Source of the DNA: Schaalia sp. ORNL0103
GTDB taxonomy: Bacteria; Actinomycetota; Actinomycetes; Actinomycetales; Actinomycetaceae
NCBI RefSeq assembly: GCF_019429565.1
Contig: NZ_JAHXSA010000001.1
Span: 1,178,001-1,242,000 of the forward strand
DNA length: 64,000 bases
Direction: 5' to 3'
Part shown: one piece after another, positions 12,360 through 20,096 of the stretch
Numbering within the stretch: the first letter of the stretch is position 1
Layout of the letters: each line of letters begins with the position of its first letter
Program-made: the position numbers and the translations under genes
The notes under the pieces: model-generated
Database searches by the model: none
Told to the model about the DNA's origin: nothing
The model's input: only the letters and a program-made list of their open reading frames with translations

Positions 12360-13160
12360 TCAGCCCTGGGCGCGCGCCTTCTTGCGCATCTTCAGAATCG
12401 TTGAGGCAATGATGGAGAGCAGGAAGATGTTGAAGAGGATCGCACCCACGCTCGGGGATACCCACGTGGCGACGAGGCGCCCGACGGGGGTCGTGGCCGC
12501 TGCGGATACGCCGACGATGAGGCCGACGCGCAGGTCGACCATGCGGTGGCGCAGGTTGGTGACGGTGCCGGCGATGCCGGTGGGGATCATGACGAGGAGA
12601 GACGTGCCGCGCGCGATGAGGTCTCCCGCGCCGACGGCGAGCTCCATGCCGGGCACGATGACGGATCCGCCGCCCACGCCGACCAGGCCGGAGAGGATGC
12701 CGGCGCACAGGCCGACCAGGATCATGAGGGCGCACGAGGCCGGGGTCAGCGACACGGTTCCCTCTCGCGTGGGGACGTGCAGGTATTGGGAGACGATGAC
12801 GAAGACGGTGAAGCCGATGAGGATCCAGGGCAGGGCGGGCGCGGGGAGGCGGCGCAGGAGCCACACGCCGATCTGGGAGCCCGCGAGCGCGCCGACCACG
12901 AGGAGGGCGGCTCCTGCCCAGGAGACCTCGCCGTGCAGGGCGTAGTTACCCGAGCCGACGGCTGCGGTGACGATGATGGCGGCAAGCGACGTGGCCGAGG
13001 CGCGGCGCTGATCCATGCCCAGGACGGCCATCAGGGCGGGCACGATGAGGAGGCCGCCTCCCACCCCGAAGAGTCCGGAGAGGAATCCAGCGCGTACGCC
13101 TGTCGCGATGACGAGGAGGACACGGTTCAGGGTGAGGGGCTGGGAGTCGGTGTTGGCCAT
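12360..13160 (-). CDS. TSUP family (TauE/SafE) membrane transporter
   Basis: A 266-residue integral membrane protein with about eight hydrophobic segments arranged as two homologous halves, each carrying a glycine-rich motif: FLSGLFGVGGGLLIVPAL near the N-terminus and ILSGLVGVGGGSVIVPGM in the middle. This is typical of the TSUP family, which exports sulfite, sulfoacetate and related organosulfur anions. The substrate cannot be told here. TACAGT (13167-13172) ends 6 bases before the ATG, with no Shine-Dalgarno. Confidence 0.85.
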   Translation of the reverse strand: MANTDSQPLTLNRVLLVIATGVRAGFLSGLFGVGGGLLIVPALMAVLGMDQRRASATSLAAIIVTAAVGSGNYALHGEVSWAGAALLVVGALAGSQIGVWLLRRLPAPALPWILIGFTVFVIVSQYLHVPTREGTVSLTPASCALMILVGLCAGILSGLVGVGGGSVIVPGMELAVGAGDLIARGTSLLVMIPTGIAGTVTNLRHRMVDLRVGLIVGVSAAATTPVGRLVATWVSPSVGAILFNIFLLSIIASTILKMRKKARAQG

Positions 13161-13166
13161 GCTTCT

Positions 13167-13172
13167 ACTGTA
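13167..13172 (-). promoter_or_regulatory. -10 element TACAGT of leaderless TSUP gene
   Basis: Perfect TAnnnT with a 6-base gap to the start codon. Confidence 0.6.
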
Positions 13173-13289
13173 GTACCGCGTTGTTTTGCGTTCTGGGACG
13201 GGGCTTCACCCCGCGCGAAACGGAAGTCCAGGCCCTGTTCAGGGGCCACGGGCGGACGTAGACTCCTCACATCAACGAAAGGAAATGCG

Positions 13290-13841
13290 ATGTCCAACGT
13301 TCTGGTCGTGTCGGGACACCCGCGCACCGGCGATGATTCAGTTGCGAATAAGACGATCCTGGAGGAACTTTCGGTCCTGCTTCCTGGCGCCGAGATCGAT
13401 CATCTCGATGACCTCTATCCGGAGTACGCCTTCGACGTTGAGGCGGAGCAGGAAAAGCTACGCGCCGCGGACGTCATCGTGTTGCAGTATCCGCTGTGGT
13501 GGTACGGCTGGCCGGCGCTGCTGCAGAAGTGGATGGAGGACGTGTTTGTGCGCGGTTTCAGCCACGGGTCTTCGGGTACTGCTCTGCGCGGTAAGAAGCT
13601 GGTCGTGTCGGTAACGACGGGGGCTTCTCAGGCCTACTACGCGCCAGACTCCGTCGATTTCAACGACTTGCTGACGCCCGCGAAGGCGACGTGCGCGCTG
13701 ACGGGCATGGAGTTTGCGGGGAGCCTTCCCCTGTACGGGGTGTCGTACGCGAATCGCACGGATGAGGCGGCGCGCGCCGACATGGTGCAGCGTTCGCGCG
13801 AGCACGCGAAGCACCTCGCGGAGTTCGTCTCCTCCCTCTGA
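13290..13841 (+). CDS. NAD(P)H:quinone oxidoreductase-like flavodoxin-fold protein
   Basis: A 183-residue Flavodoxin_2 family protein (KefF/MdaB/NQO1-like). It opens with VLVVSGHPRTGDDSVAN, the FMN/FAD phosphate loop, and contains VIVLQYPLWWYGWPALLQKWMEDVF and KLVVSVTTGASQAYY, both family hallmarks of flavin binding. Predicted two-electron quinone or electrophile reductase in the cytosol. The ATG at 13290 follows AAAGGAA; the much longer upstream frame is antisense to the TSUP gene. Confidence 0.85.
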   Translation: MSNVLVVSGHPRTGDDSVANKTILEELSVLLPGAEIDHLDDLYPEYAFDVEAEQEKLRAADVIVLQYPLWWYGWPALLQKWMEDVFVRGFSHGSSGTALRGKKLVVSVTTGASQAYYAPDSVDFNDLLTPAKATCALTGMEFAGSLPLYGVSYANRTDEAARADMVQRSREHAKHLAEFVSSL

Positions 13842-13884
13842 GCTTCTGCTCCCCTGCCATCAGGAGGAACATGCTGCCCGACCC

Positions 13885-13913
13885 TGGCCTCATACAATAC
13901 GAGGCCGGGGCCA
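13885..13913. repeat. Degenerate copy of the dispersed palindrome (tail-to-tail terminator)
   Basis: TGGCCTC ... GAGGCC with the right arm still reading CGAGGCCGGGGCC; the left arm has lost about 6 bases. It separates two convergent genes and could still stop transcription. Confidence 0.6.
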
Positions 13914-13918
13914 GACGC

Positions 13919-14236
13919 CTACTTCTTGTTCCTCTTCTTCGGTGCAGGTAGCTCCTCCCACATCGCGTCGACGACGTCGCGCAGTACGTCGCGATCCTCC
14001 ACCTCGACGAGGAGCATCTCCTTCGCTCCCTCGTAGGGGATGGCGCGCGGGGCCTCGGGCAGAAGCCGTGAGGAGGCGGGCGTGACCTTGAGCAGGAAGC
14101 GGTCGTCGTAGATGCCGCCGATGACCTTGCCCCGGTAGTAGAGGACGTATTCGCCCATCATCTTGCGGTGCGCCACGTCTTCCAGCTCGCCCAGCAGGTC
14201 GAGCACGAAGTCCAGGTATTGCTCGGTGGACGACAT
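13919..14236 (-). CDS. TfoX/Sxy N-terminal domain protein
   Basis: A 105-residue protein consisting only of the TfoX N-terminal fold (RKMMGEYVLYYRGKVIGGIYDDRFLLKVT). In proteobacteria the full-length protein regulates competence, but stand-alone N-terminal domains are widespread and of unknown role. Start ATG 14236 is preceded by GAGGAAG. C-terminal tail is lysine-rich (KKRNKK). Confidence 0.85.
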   Translation of the reverse strand: MSSTEQYLDFVLDLLGELEDVAHRKMMGEYVLYYRGKVIGGIYDDRFLLKVTPASSRLLPEAPRAIPYEGAKEMLLVEVEDRDVLRDVVDAMWEELPAPKKRNKK

Positions 14237-14472
14237 CGTTCTTCCTCACTTTCCCGCTCAACGACACGCTCATCTGAGCCTGCGCTGCATTCAGCGGCCT
14301 TGCTCTTTTGTGGCGGATGAGAACAGTGTAGGAGCCTTTGAGCGGTCCGGTGACCGCGTTCGTTCATTGATCAACGGGGCCGGGGTTGGAAGCTGGACGG
14401 GCTAGTATCGCCGTGATGCTAGAGGCTTGAAGGGCTGGACCTCGCAGCTGAGAACCCCGTTAGGATGGGGGC

Positions 14473-15426
14473 ATGACAGATGCGCGTGACCCGCGAGGGA
14501 TTGTTAACTTCTTTGTCCGTTACCTGGTCCTCCACGTGATCTTCCTGGTCGGGCTCCCGCTCTCGTATGCCATGGACCTGGCACTCATCTACTTCTTTGG
14601 CTTCCTGGGCTTCTTCACCTTCTTCCAGGTGCTGATAGCCATCACGCGAAAGTTCCTCGAGAAGGCCGGATCGTGGAAAATTGTCGCGATCGCGGGGGCT
14701 GTATTCTCCGACGTGGCCGTCCTGTGGTTCTTGGGATGGCTGATAGGAGGTATATCCGACGGCCCCAGCTGGGGGCTCGTGACCCACTGGCTGCCCTTCC
14801 ACTTCGTCGCTGCCTTGTGCGCGTGGGGACTCCGCGAGTTCTTCTTCTGGTTGAGCCCACGAGACACTGCGACCCCCAGCGCCCCTGTCGATGCCGTTGA
14901 TCCGGCTGTTACGGAGAACCTCACCAGCTCCGAAGACGCAGATGGAGGAATGACAAAATCGAGGGACCCGCGAGGCATCATGACGTTCATCGTCCGATAC
15001 CTGGTCCTCCACGTGATCTTCCTTGCCGGACTGCCGGTCTCCTATGGCATGAGCCTGACACTCACCGACTTCTACTTCTATGGCTTCATGGGCTTCTTCA
15101 CCTTCTTCCAGGTGTTGATAGCCATTACCCGAAAGTTCCTCGAGAAGGGCGGATGGTGGAAGGGTATCGCCATCGTGGGGGCCGTAGTCTCCGACGTGGC
15201 TGCCCTGTGGTTCTTGGGAGTTCTGCTGGGATATTATGTCGGCGGCCCCAGCTCCGACTGGGGGCTCGTGACCCACTGGCTGCCCTACCACTTCGTGGCC
15301 GCCTTGTGCGCGTGGGGACTCCGCGAGTTCTTCCGCTGGTTGAGCCCACGACTCACTGCTACGCCCAGCGCCCCTACCAGCCCCGCCGCTCCGGCTGAAA
15401 CTGAGATCCCGGGCGATTCCAACATT
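14473..15426 (+). repeat. Tandem 477-bp duplication inside one gene
   Basis: Unit 1 (about 14473-14949) and unit 2 (about 14950-15426) share long identical stretches, for example the bases encoding RYLVLHV and HFVAALCAWGLREFF, and remain in frame with each other. Confidence 0.85.
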
Positions 15427-15519
15427 GCAGACGCCCCAACAGCGACCACCGGGGTTATCGAAGCAGACCCCGACACAGACACCGACACCGACACCGACAC
15501 CGACACCAACAAGCAATAG
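14473..15519 (+). CDS. Internally duplicated multi-TM membrane protein, unknown function
   Basis: I do not recognise the family. The 348-residue protein consists of two in-frame copies of a ~155-residue unit offset by exactly 477 bp (159 codons): both begin DPRGI, contain RYLVLHVIFL, FFTFFQVLIAITRKFLEK and GLVTHWLP..HFVAALCAWGLREFF. Each copy has about four TM segments. The second unit starts at an internal ATG (14950) preceded by GGAGGA, so it may also be translated alone. The C-terminus ends in an Asp-Thr dipeptide run encoded by GACACC repeats. TAGGAT (14461-14466) ends 6 bases before the ATG, indicating a leaderless start. Confidence 0.75.
   Translation: MTDARDPRGIVNFFVRYLVLHVIFLVGLPLSYAMDLALIYFFGFLGFFTFFQVLIAITRKFLEKAGSWKIVAIAGAVFSDVAVLWFLGWLIGGISDGPSWGLVTHWLPFHFVAALCAWGLREFFFWLSPRDTATPSAPVDAVDPAVTENLTSSEDADGGMTKSRDPRGIMTFIVRYLVLHVIFLAGLPVSYGMSLTLTDFYFYGFMGFFTFFQVLIAITRKFLEKGGWWKGIAIVGAVVSDVAALWFLGVLLGYYVGGPSSDWGLVTHWLPYHFVAALCAWGLREFFRWLSPRLTATPSAPTSPAAPAETEIPGDSNIADAPTATTGVIEADPDTDTDTDTDTDTNKQ
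15472..15507 (+). repeat. Hexanucleotide microsatellite (GACACM x6)
   Basis: Six consecutive hexamers, one GACACA and five GACACC, encode an Asp-Thr tail. Because the unit is 6 bp, slippage would change tail length but not frame. Confidence 0.9.
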
Positions 15520-15578
15520 TCCGTTGTCTCAGGAGCGGCTTCGACCGCTCCCCTGCCACTAGACAAAAGGCGAAAACT

Positions 15579-15610
15579 GGCCCCGACCTCGCCATCACGA
15601 GGCCGGGGCC
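15579..15610. terminator. Dispersed-palindrome terminator between the duplicated gene and hsdR
   Basis: GGCCCCGACCTCG / CGAGGCCGGGGCC with a 6-base loop, then GTTTCGTC on the plus strand; same family and nearly the same sequence as at 12320-12353. The two flanking genes converge. Confidence 0.8.
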
Positions 15611-15616
15611 GTTTCG

Positions 15617-18600
15617 TCACAGTCCTCCGAGTCCGGAGAAGCGTTCGACCCAGGTCCGCAGGGCGTCGAGGACGCGCGAGCGGATGGCTTCGCGACTGCC
15701 ACCGCCACCGAAGCGGCGGGCCGGCGGGAGGATCGAGGACAGGCCGGTCCCTTCGTCGGGGACGTAGCCCTCGCGCAGGGAGTCGTACGCGAAGTCCCGC
15801 GCGCCCTCGCCGAGGCGTTCGGCCTCGATGATTGCTTCGAGTTCGCTGTCGCGCTTGGCGGCGATGAAGGACTCGAACTCTGTGGGAACGTCCCCATTGA
15901 GGGACACACGGCGGTAGAACTCTTCGATGAGGTCGCGTTTGCCGCGCAGGGCGGGTGAAGCGGCGAGGGCGCGCGTGATTTCGACGGGGATTTCGCGGTC
16001 GTCGCCGTCGCCGCGCTCGCCCCGATGGTGTTCGACGAGCATGAGGATGTAGTCAACGTTGATGTCGACCTGCTTGACAAGCTCCATTTCGAAGACGAGC
16101 TCGTCTGCGATCGGTTCCTTCTCCACCTTCGAGCGCTCGCGCGCCTCGTGATAGAGGTCCAGGTAGACGCTCCTGTAGTCTTCGAGCTCACGCGGGGCGA
16201 TCATGTCATCACCCTCGAAGTCGTCGAAGGAGGTGAGGATGTTGCGCAGGCGCAGGATTTGCCCCATGAGGTCGATGAAGCGCTTCTGTTCCTTTTCAGA
16301 TGCGATCGATCCGATGGGCAGGGGGAAGCCGATGCGAAGCTGCTCGATGGTCTCGAGGTAGGTGGACAGGTACTCTCCGTATGGGCGCAGGAGTACCTGA
16401 CCGCGCGCCTCTTTGTTGCCGAAGAGGGCGATCGCGTCGTTCGTGGCCTCTTCGAGGTTACGGAAGCAGACGATGTTTCCGAAAGTCTTGACGGAGTTGA
16501 GGATTCGGTTCGTGCGCGAGAAGGCCTGGATGAGGCCGTGGGCGCGCAGGTTCTTGTCGACCCACAGGGTGTTGAGGGACTTGGAGTCAAAGCCGGTGAG
16601 GAACATGTCGACGACGATCACCAGGTCGATACGTCTTTCGGCAAGAGCCGTTGACAGGCTCGTGTAGTATCCCTCGAATCCCGAGGCATCGGTGCCGAAG
16701 CTGGCACCGAACTGCTGGTTGTAGTCGGCGATCGCCTCGTCGAGGAAGGCACGGTCGTCCTGGGAGAGGGCCGAAGGATCCATGGATTCTTCGGAGAGCA
16801 GGCCGGTGCCCGGCGCCTCGGCGTTGGGCGCGTATGAGTAGATGATTCCGACGCTGAGCCTGCGCGCCTCCGGCAGGTCAGCCTGCTGGCGCTTGAACTC
16901 CTGGTAGTAGGCACGGGCGGCCTTGATGGAGGAGGTGGCGAACAGGGAGTTGAAGCCGTTGACGCGCCGTTCCTTGTACTGGAAGGAGGCGTGCCGCTTC
17001 GTCTTTTGGTTGAAGTGTTCGAGGATGTAGGAGACCACGGCCGAGATGCGCTGCGGGTTCATGTAGGCGCTGTCGGTATCGATGCCTTCGACGTCGTGGT
17101 TGTCGATGCCGTCTCGCACGCGGAACGAGTTGAGGTAGTCGACGCGGAACGGCAGGACGGTCTTGTCCCGGATGGCGTCGACGATTGTGTAGGAGTGCAG
17201 CTGGTCCCCGAAGGCCTGCTCGGTCGTCCGTAGGTTTGCTTTGCCGGAGCTGGAGGCATTTTCCGCGAAGATGGGTGTTCCGGTGAAGCCGAAGAGGTGG
17301 TAGTTGCGGAAGGCTCGCGTGATGTCGGTGTGCATGTCGCCGAACTGGCTGCGGTGACATTCGTCGAAGACGAGGACGACGTGCCCGGAGTAGATGGCGT
17401 GCCCACGGTGGCTCTTGACGAAGGTCGCGAGCTTTTGGATGGTGGTGACGATGATCGGCGTGGACGGGTCGTTGATTTGCTGGGCGAGCTGGCGTGTGGA
17501 TTGGTTGGCGGAGACGGTTCCCTCGGCGAAGGCGTTATATTCGCGGATGGTCTGGTGGTCGAGGTCCTTGCGGTCGACGACGAAGAGAACCTTGTCGACC
17601 CCCTCCATGCCGGCGGCGAGCTTCGCGGTCTTGAAGGACGTGAGGGTCTTTCCCGAACCGGTGGTGTGCCAGATGTATCCGCCGGCGGCGACGGTGCCCG
17701 TCTGGTTGTTCATGCTGGAGGTCTTGATGCGCTGGAGGATCGCTTCGGTCGCGGCAATCTGGTAGGGGCGCATCACGAGGAGTTCATCGCGGGTGTTGAG
17801 CACGCAGTAGCGCGTAAGGATGGCGAGGATCGTGCGCTTGGCCAGGAATGTGGCGGCGAAGTCGGTAAGGTCCGGAATCTGATTGTTGGCGGCGTCGGTC
17901 CACCACATGGTGAATTCGTAAGATCGCGCGTTGGCGGCGGCCACCTGCCGTCGCTTGCCCTGGTTTTCGGTGATGTGCTGGAGGCGTACGGTGTTGGAGT
18001 AGTACTTGGTGTGGGCTCCGTTGGAGATGACGAAGATCTGCACGTAGCCGAAGAGTCCGTCACCGGCGCCGGCGTGGAAGGAGTCGCGCTGGTAGCGGTC
18101 GATCTGGTTGAAGGCTTGGCGCAGTTCTTCGCCACGTCGCTTGAGTTCGATGTGGACGAGGGGCAGGCCGTTGACGAGGATGGTGACGTCGTAGCGGTTG
18201 GAGCGCGCGCCCGTGTCGATGGCGTACTGGCGGATCACCTGCACCTTGTTGCGGTGAATGTTGGTCTTATCGATGAGGCTGATGTTCTTGGTGGTGCCGT
18301 CGTCGCGGGTGAGGACCTGCACGTGGTCCTCCTGGATGCGGCGGGCTTTGGCGACGACGGGGTTCCCGTCGGAGGAGCGGACGTCGACGATCGAATGCTG
18401 GTAGAAGTCCTTCCATTCCCGGTCGCTAAAACGGTAGTTGTTGAGGGCCTCGAGCTGGACGCGCAGGTTCGCTTCCAGTCCGTCGCGGTCGTGGATATCC
18501 ACATATTCGTAGGCCTGGGCGCACAGCTGTTTGATGAGGTCGTCCTCGAGGGCGGCTTCGCTCTGGTAATCCTGCTCTTGCTCGCGGGTCGGGTGGTAGA

Positions 18601-18670
18601 GGCCGACGACCGTGAATTCGTCGGAGACGACGACGGGTTCGATGCGGGGGCGAGGTGCGTCGGTGGACAC
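15617..18670 (-). CDS. hsdR: Type I restriction endonuclease, subunit R (HsdR)
   Basis: The motor and nuclease subunit of a type I restriction system. The 1017-residue protein has an N-terminal PD-(D/E)XK nuclease (DVTILVNGLPLVHIELKRRG), then SF2 helicase motifs: Walker A TTGSGKT near residue 335, Walker B DECHR near 437, motif III GFTGTPIF, and a C-terminal helicase half with FLTGFDS and QAFSRTNR. I start at GTG 18670, which follows AAAGGAA by a few bases; an upstream in-frame ATG at 18697 lacks a ribosome binding site and abuts a palindrome arm. It is separated from hsdS and hsdM by about 1.4 kb holding two opposite-strand genes. Confidence 0.95.
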   Translation of the reverse strand: MSTDAPRPRIEPVVVSDEFTVVGLYHPTREQEQDYQSEAALEDDLIKQLCAQAYEYVDIHDRDGLEANLRVQLEALNNYRFSDREWKDFYQHSIVDVRSSDGNPVVAKARRIQEDHVQVLTRDDGTTKNISLIDKTNIHRNKVQVIRQYAIDTGARSNRYDVTILVNGLPLVHIELKRRGEELRQAFNQIDRYQRDSFHAGAGDGLFGYVQIFVISNGAHTKYYSNTVRLQHITENQGKRRQVAAANARSYEFTMWWTDAANNQIPDLTDFAATFLAKRTILAILTRYCVLNTRDELLVMRPYQIAATEAILQRIKTSSMNNQTGTVAAGGYIWHTTGSGKTLTSFKTAKLAAGMEGVDKVLFVVDRKDLDHQTIREYNAFAEGTVSANQSTRQLAQQINDPSTPIIVTTIQKLATFVKSHRGHAIYSGHVVLVFDECHRSQFGDMHTDITRAFRNYHLFGFTGTPIFAENASSSGKANLRTTEQAFGDQLHSYTIVDAIRDKTVLPFRVDYLNSFRVRDGIDNHDVEGIDTDSAYMNPQRISAVVSYILEHFNQKTKRHASFQYKERRVNGFNSLFATSSIKAARAYYQEFKRQQADLPEARRLSVGIIYSYAPNAEAPGTGLLSEESMDPSALSQDDRAFLDEAIADYNQQFGASFGTDASGFEGYYTSLSTALAERRIDLVIVVDMFLTGFDSKSLNTLWVDKNLRAHGLIQAFSRTNRILNSVKTFGNIVCFRNLEEATNDAIALFGNKEARGQVLLRPYGEYLSTYLETIEQLRIGFPLPIGSIASEKEQKRFIDLMGQILRLRNILTSFDDFEGDDMIAPRELEDYRSVYLDLYHEARERSKVEKEPIADELVFEMELVKQVDINVDYILMLVEHHRGERGDGDDREIPVEITRALAASPALRGKRDLIEEFYRRVSLNGDVPTEFESFIAAKRDSELEAIIEAERLGEGARDFAYDSLREGYVPDEGTGLSSILPPARRFGGGGSREAIRSRVLDALRTWVERFSGLGGL

Positions 18671-18689
18671 TCGCGTTCCTTTCTCTACG

Positions 18690-18715
18690 GGTCTCATTCA
18701 CGAGGCCGGGGCTGG
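18690..18715. repeat. Single arm of the dispersed palindrome (left flank of RM insert)
   Basis: Contains CACGAGGCCGGGGCTGG without a partner arm nearby. Its 26 bases are the inverse complement, with two mismatches, of those at 22961-22986. A separate small hairpin (CGGGAGG/CCTCCCG) follows. Confidence 0.7.
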
Positions 18716-18740
18716 CACGCGGGAGGCTTCCCTCCCGTCT

Positions 18741-18769
18741 GGTGACGTTGATCCGATGCTAACGTCACC
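18741..18769. promoter_or_regulatory. Candidate operator between hsdR and the Panacea-domain gene
   Basis: Perfect 9-bp arms GGTGACGTT (18741-18749) and AACGTCACC (18761-18769) are separated by 11 bases, placing half-sites two helical turns apart. It lies between the divergent starts of hsdR and the Panacea gene, where a dimeric repressor could control both. Confidence 0.5.
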
Positions 18770-18863
18770 CACCGTCATCTGCGTCCAGGCTCTCCCGGCG
18801 GCGTCAGCTGAAAGACAAACCTGAAGCCTGTTCAACCCGACTGATATAGCCTTGAACGCCGAG

Positions 18864-18869
18864 TATAAT
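18864..18869 (+). promoter_or_regulatory. Consensus -10 TATAAT for the Panacea-domain gene
   Basis: A perfect TATAAT is followed by a leader and a strong Shine-Dalgarno AGGAGGAG (18888-18895). No good -35 match is seen at 17 bp upstream. Confidence 0.6.
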
Positions 18870-18901
18870 CGCGTGGCAACTACGCGCAGGAGGAGACCAA
18901 C

Positions 18902-19351
18902 ACGGCACGGTCAATCGTTGATGTCGCAGCCTACATCCTGGAGCGTACCAATACGGTACCGACAATGAAGCTCCAGAAGCTTGCCTTCTATTCTCAAGCT
19001 CAGCACCTCGCTCAGTACGGGTCCTCCCTCTTTCCCGAGGACTTCGAGGCGTGGCGCGGTGGACCCGTTGCCCCCGAGCTCTACGCACTGCATCGCGGCA
19101 TGTTCCTGATTCGTCCGGGCGAACTGATGTCCGGCGACTCGTCCGCTCTCACTGATGCTGAACGCGCCCTGATCGATAGCGTGTGTTCTGCACTGGGCAG
19201 CCTGACAGGTGCCGAGCTGAGTGAACGGACGCACCTTGAATCGCCCTGGCTGAATGCGCGCGAAGGACTGGCTCCATCCGATCCCTCGAATGCAGTTATC
19301 ACGCAGGAAGCAATGCACAGCTACTACCTGGAACACCCCGTTTTCGCATGA
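18902..19351 (+). CDS. Panacea/DUF4065-domain protein (antitoxin-like), apparent ACG start
   Basis: The Panacea (SocA/DUF4065) fold is shared by antitoxins of PanAT toxin-antitoxin pairs and phage/MGE proteins. The hallmark N-terminus SIVDVAAYILER...TMKLQKLAFYSQA and the WRGGPVAPELY block are present. The first ATG (18965) would remove the conserved first helix. Reading upstream in the same frame, the conserved residues are encoded back to ACG at 18902, placed 6 bases after a perfect AGGAGGAG. No ATG, GTG or TTG exists in frame there. So either ACG serves as start or a former ATG has mutated. No toxin gene is recognisable next to it; it sits inside the type I RM locus, on the opposite strand. 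Confidence 0.75.
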   Translation, partial: TARSIVDVAAYILERTNTVPTMKLQKLAFYSQAQHLAQYGSSLFPEDFEAWRGGPVAPELYALHRGMFLIRPGELMSGDSSALTDAERALIDSVCSALGSLTGAELSERTHLESPWLNAREGLAPSDPSNAVITQEAMHSYYLEHPVFA

Positions 19352-19827
19352 TTGCCTATCGGCTCCCCATTGCTCTGGTGCCACTGTCGACACTAAAATG
19401 ACCACCAGGGCAAGGGCTGAAACGGGTACGAAGCAGATCACCTGCAGACGACGACCGCGAAACCTGACAAAACAGGGCCTCGTAATAGTCCACTCGTGGA
19501 CGGCAAGCTGAAGTCACGCCCTCGTGTTTCCCCTCGCGCACGCGCGAGGGGAAACACAACTATTCGGAGGCACTGTTGAGGAAAGCGCTAACCACAAACA
19601 ACGAGTCCTGCACGTAATTCCCCAGCCAATCTCCTGCTGCCCGAAGTCTTTTCCGCGGAATATCAAGGTTTAGAGAGAACACTTCAAAAGCCGCGCAAGA
19701 GAATTACGTGCGAAGTCGAAGCAGCTACACGGACTCGAGCACCAGGTGTTCGTCATATGCAGATGGAGTGGACGCAGATGTGCATGCCTCCTCCTACTCT
19801 CCCTACACAGGAGAAAGGAGGTGACGA
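19352..19827. other. 476-bp gap between Panacea and DUF2188 genes
   Basis: Holds one perfect hairpin (19524-19557) and, toward its right end, the leader of the DUF2188 gene. I see no supported ORF and no recognisable toxin remnant. Base composition is less GC-rich than the neighbouring core genes. Confidence 0.5.
19524..19557. terminator. Perfect 15-bp hairpin downstream of the Panacea-domain gene
   Basis: GTGTTTCCCCTCGCG and CGCGAGGGGAAACAC pair around a 4-base loop. No T-run follows; it may be a factor-assisted or structural terminator. Confidence 0.6.
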
Positions 19828-20055
19828 ATGAACATTCGAGAAGTACGCCGACATGGCGAAGGATGGGCTGTGTTTGCACCGGATGCATCCAAGGCATCCG
19901 CAGTCGCCCCTACGCAGGCAGCTGCTCAAGAGCGCGCGCGCGAAATCCTGGCTAACCAGGGTGGCGGCGAGATGCGGACGCGTGGAGAGAACGGGAGAAT
20001 CCGCGCCCAGGACACCATCAAGCCTGGGAACGATCCCCGTCGAAGCAGGGGCTAG
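19828..20055 (+). CDS. DUF2188 domain protein
   Basis: A 75-residue protein matching the DUF2188 pattern: WAVFAPDASKAS, TQAAAQERAREILANQGGGE, RGENGRIRAQDTI. Function unknown; members are often found near restriction systems and phage-related genes. The start ATG follows a near-perfect AAAGGAGGTGA (from 19814). It lies opposite to, and ends just before, hsdS. Confidence 0.8.
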   Translation: MNIREVRRHGEGWAVFAPDASKASAVAPTQAAAQERAREILANQGGGEMRTRGENGRIRAQDTIKPGNDPRRSRG

Positions 20056-20060
20056 TTACC

Positions 20061-20093
20061 ACTGAGGGGCGGGTCAGACACCCGCCCCTCAGT
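20061..20093. terminator. Bidirectional terminator between DUF2188 gene and hsdS
   Basis: ACTGAGGGGCGGGT / ACCCGCCCCTCAGT, 14-bp perfect stem and 5-base loop, between convergent genes. Confidence 0.85.
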
Positions 20094-20096
20094 TCG

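Noticed and set aside
14419-15516. Leftward 365-residue frame starting with a Val/Gly dipeptide run
   Set aside because: It is the antisense reading of the GACACC repeat and the duplicated membrane gene; the plus-strand product has TM helices and a -10/ATG signal.
17297-18745. 482-residue frame opposite hsdR
   Set aside because: Val/Gly/Asp/Glu-rich shadow with no motif; hsdR has all helicase and nuclease motifs.
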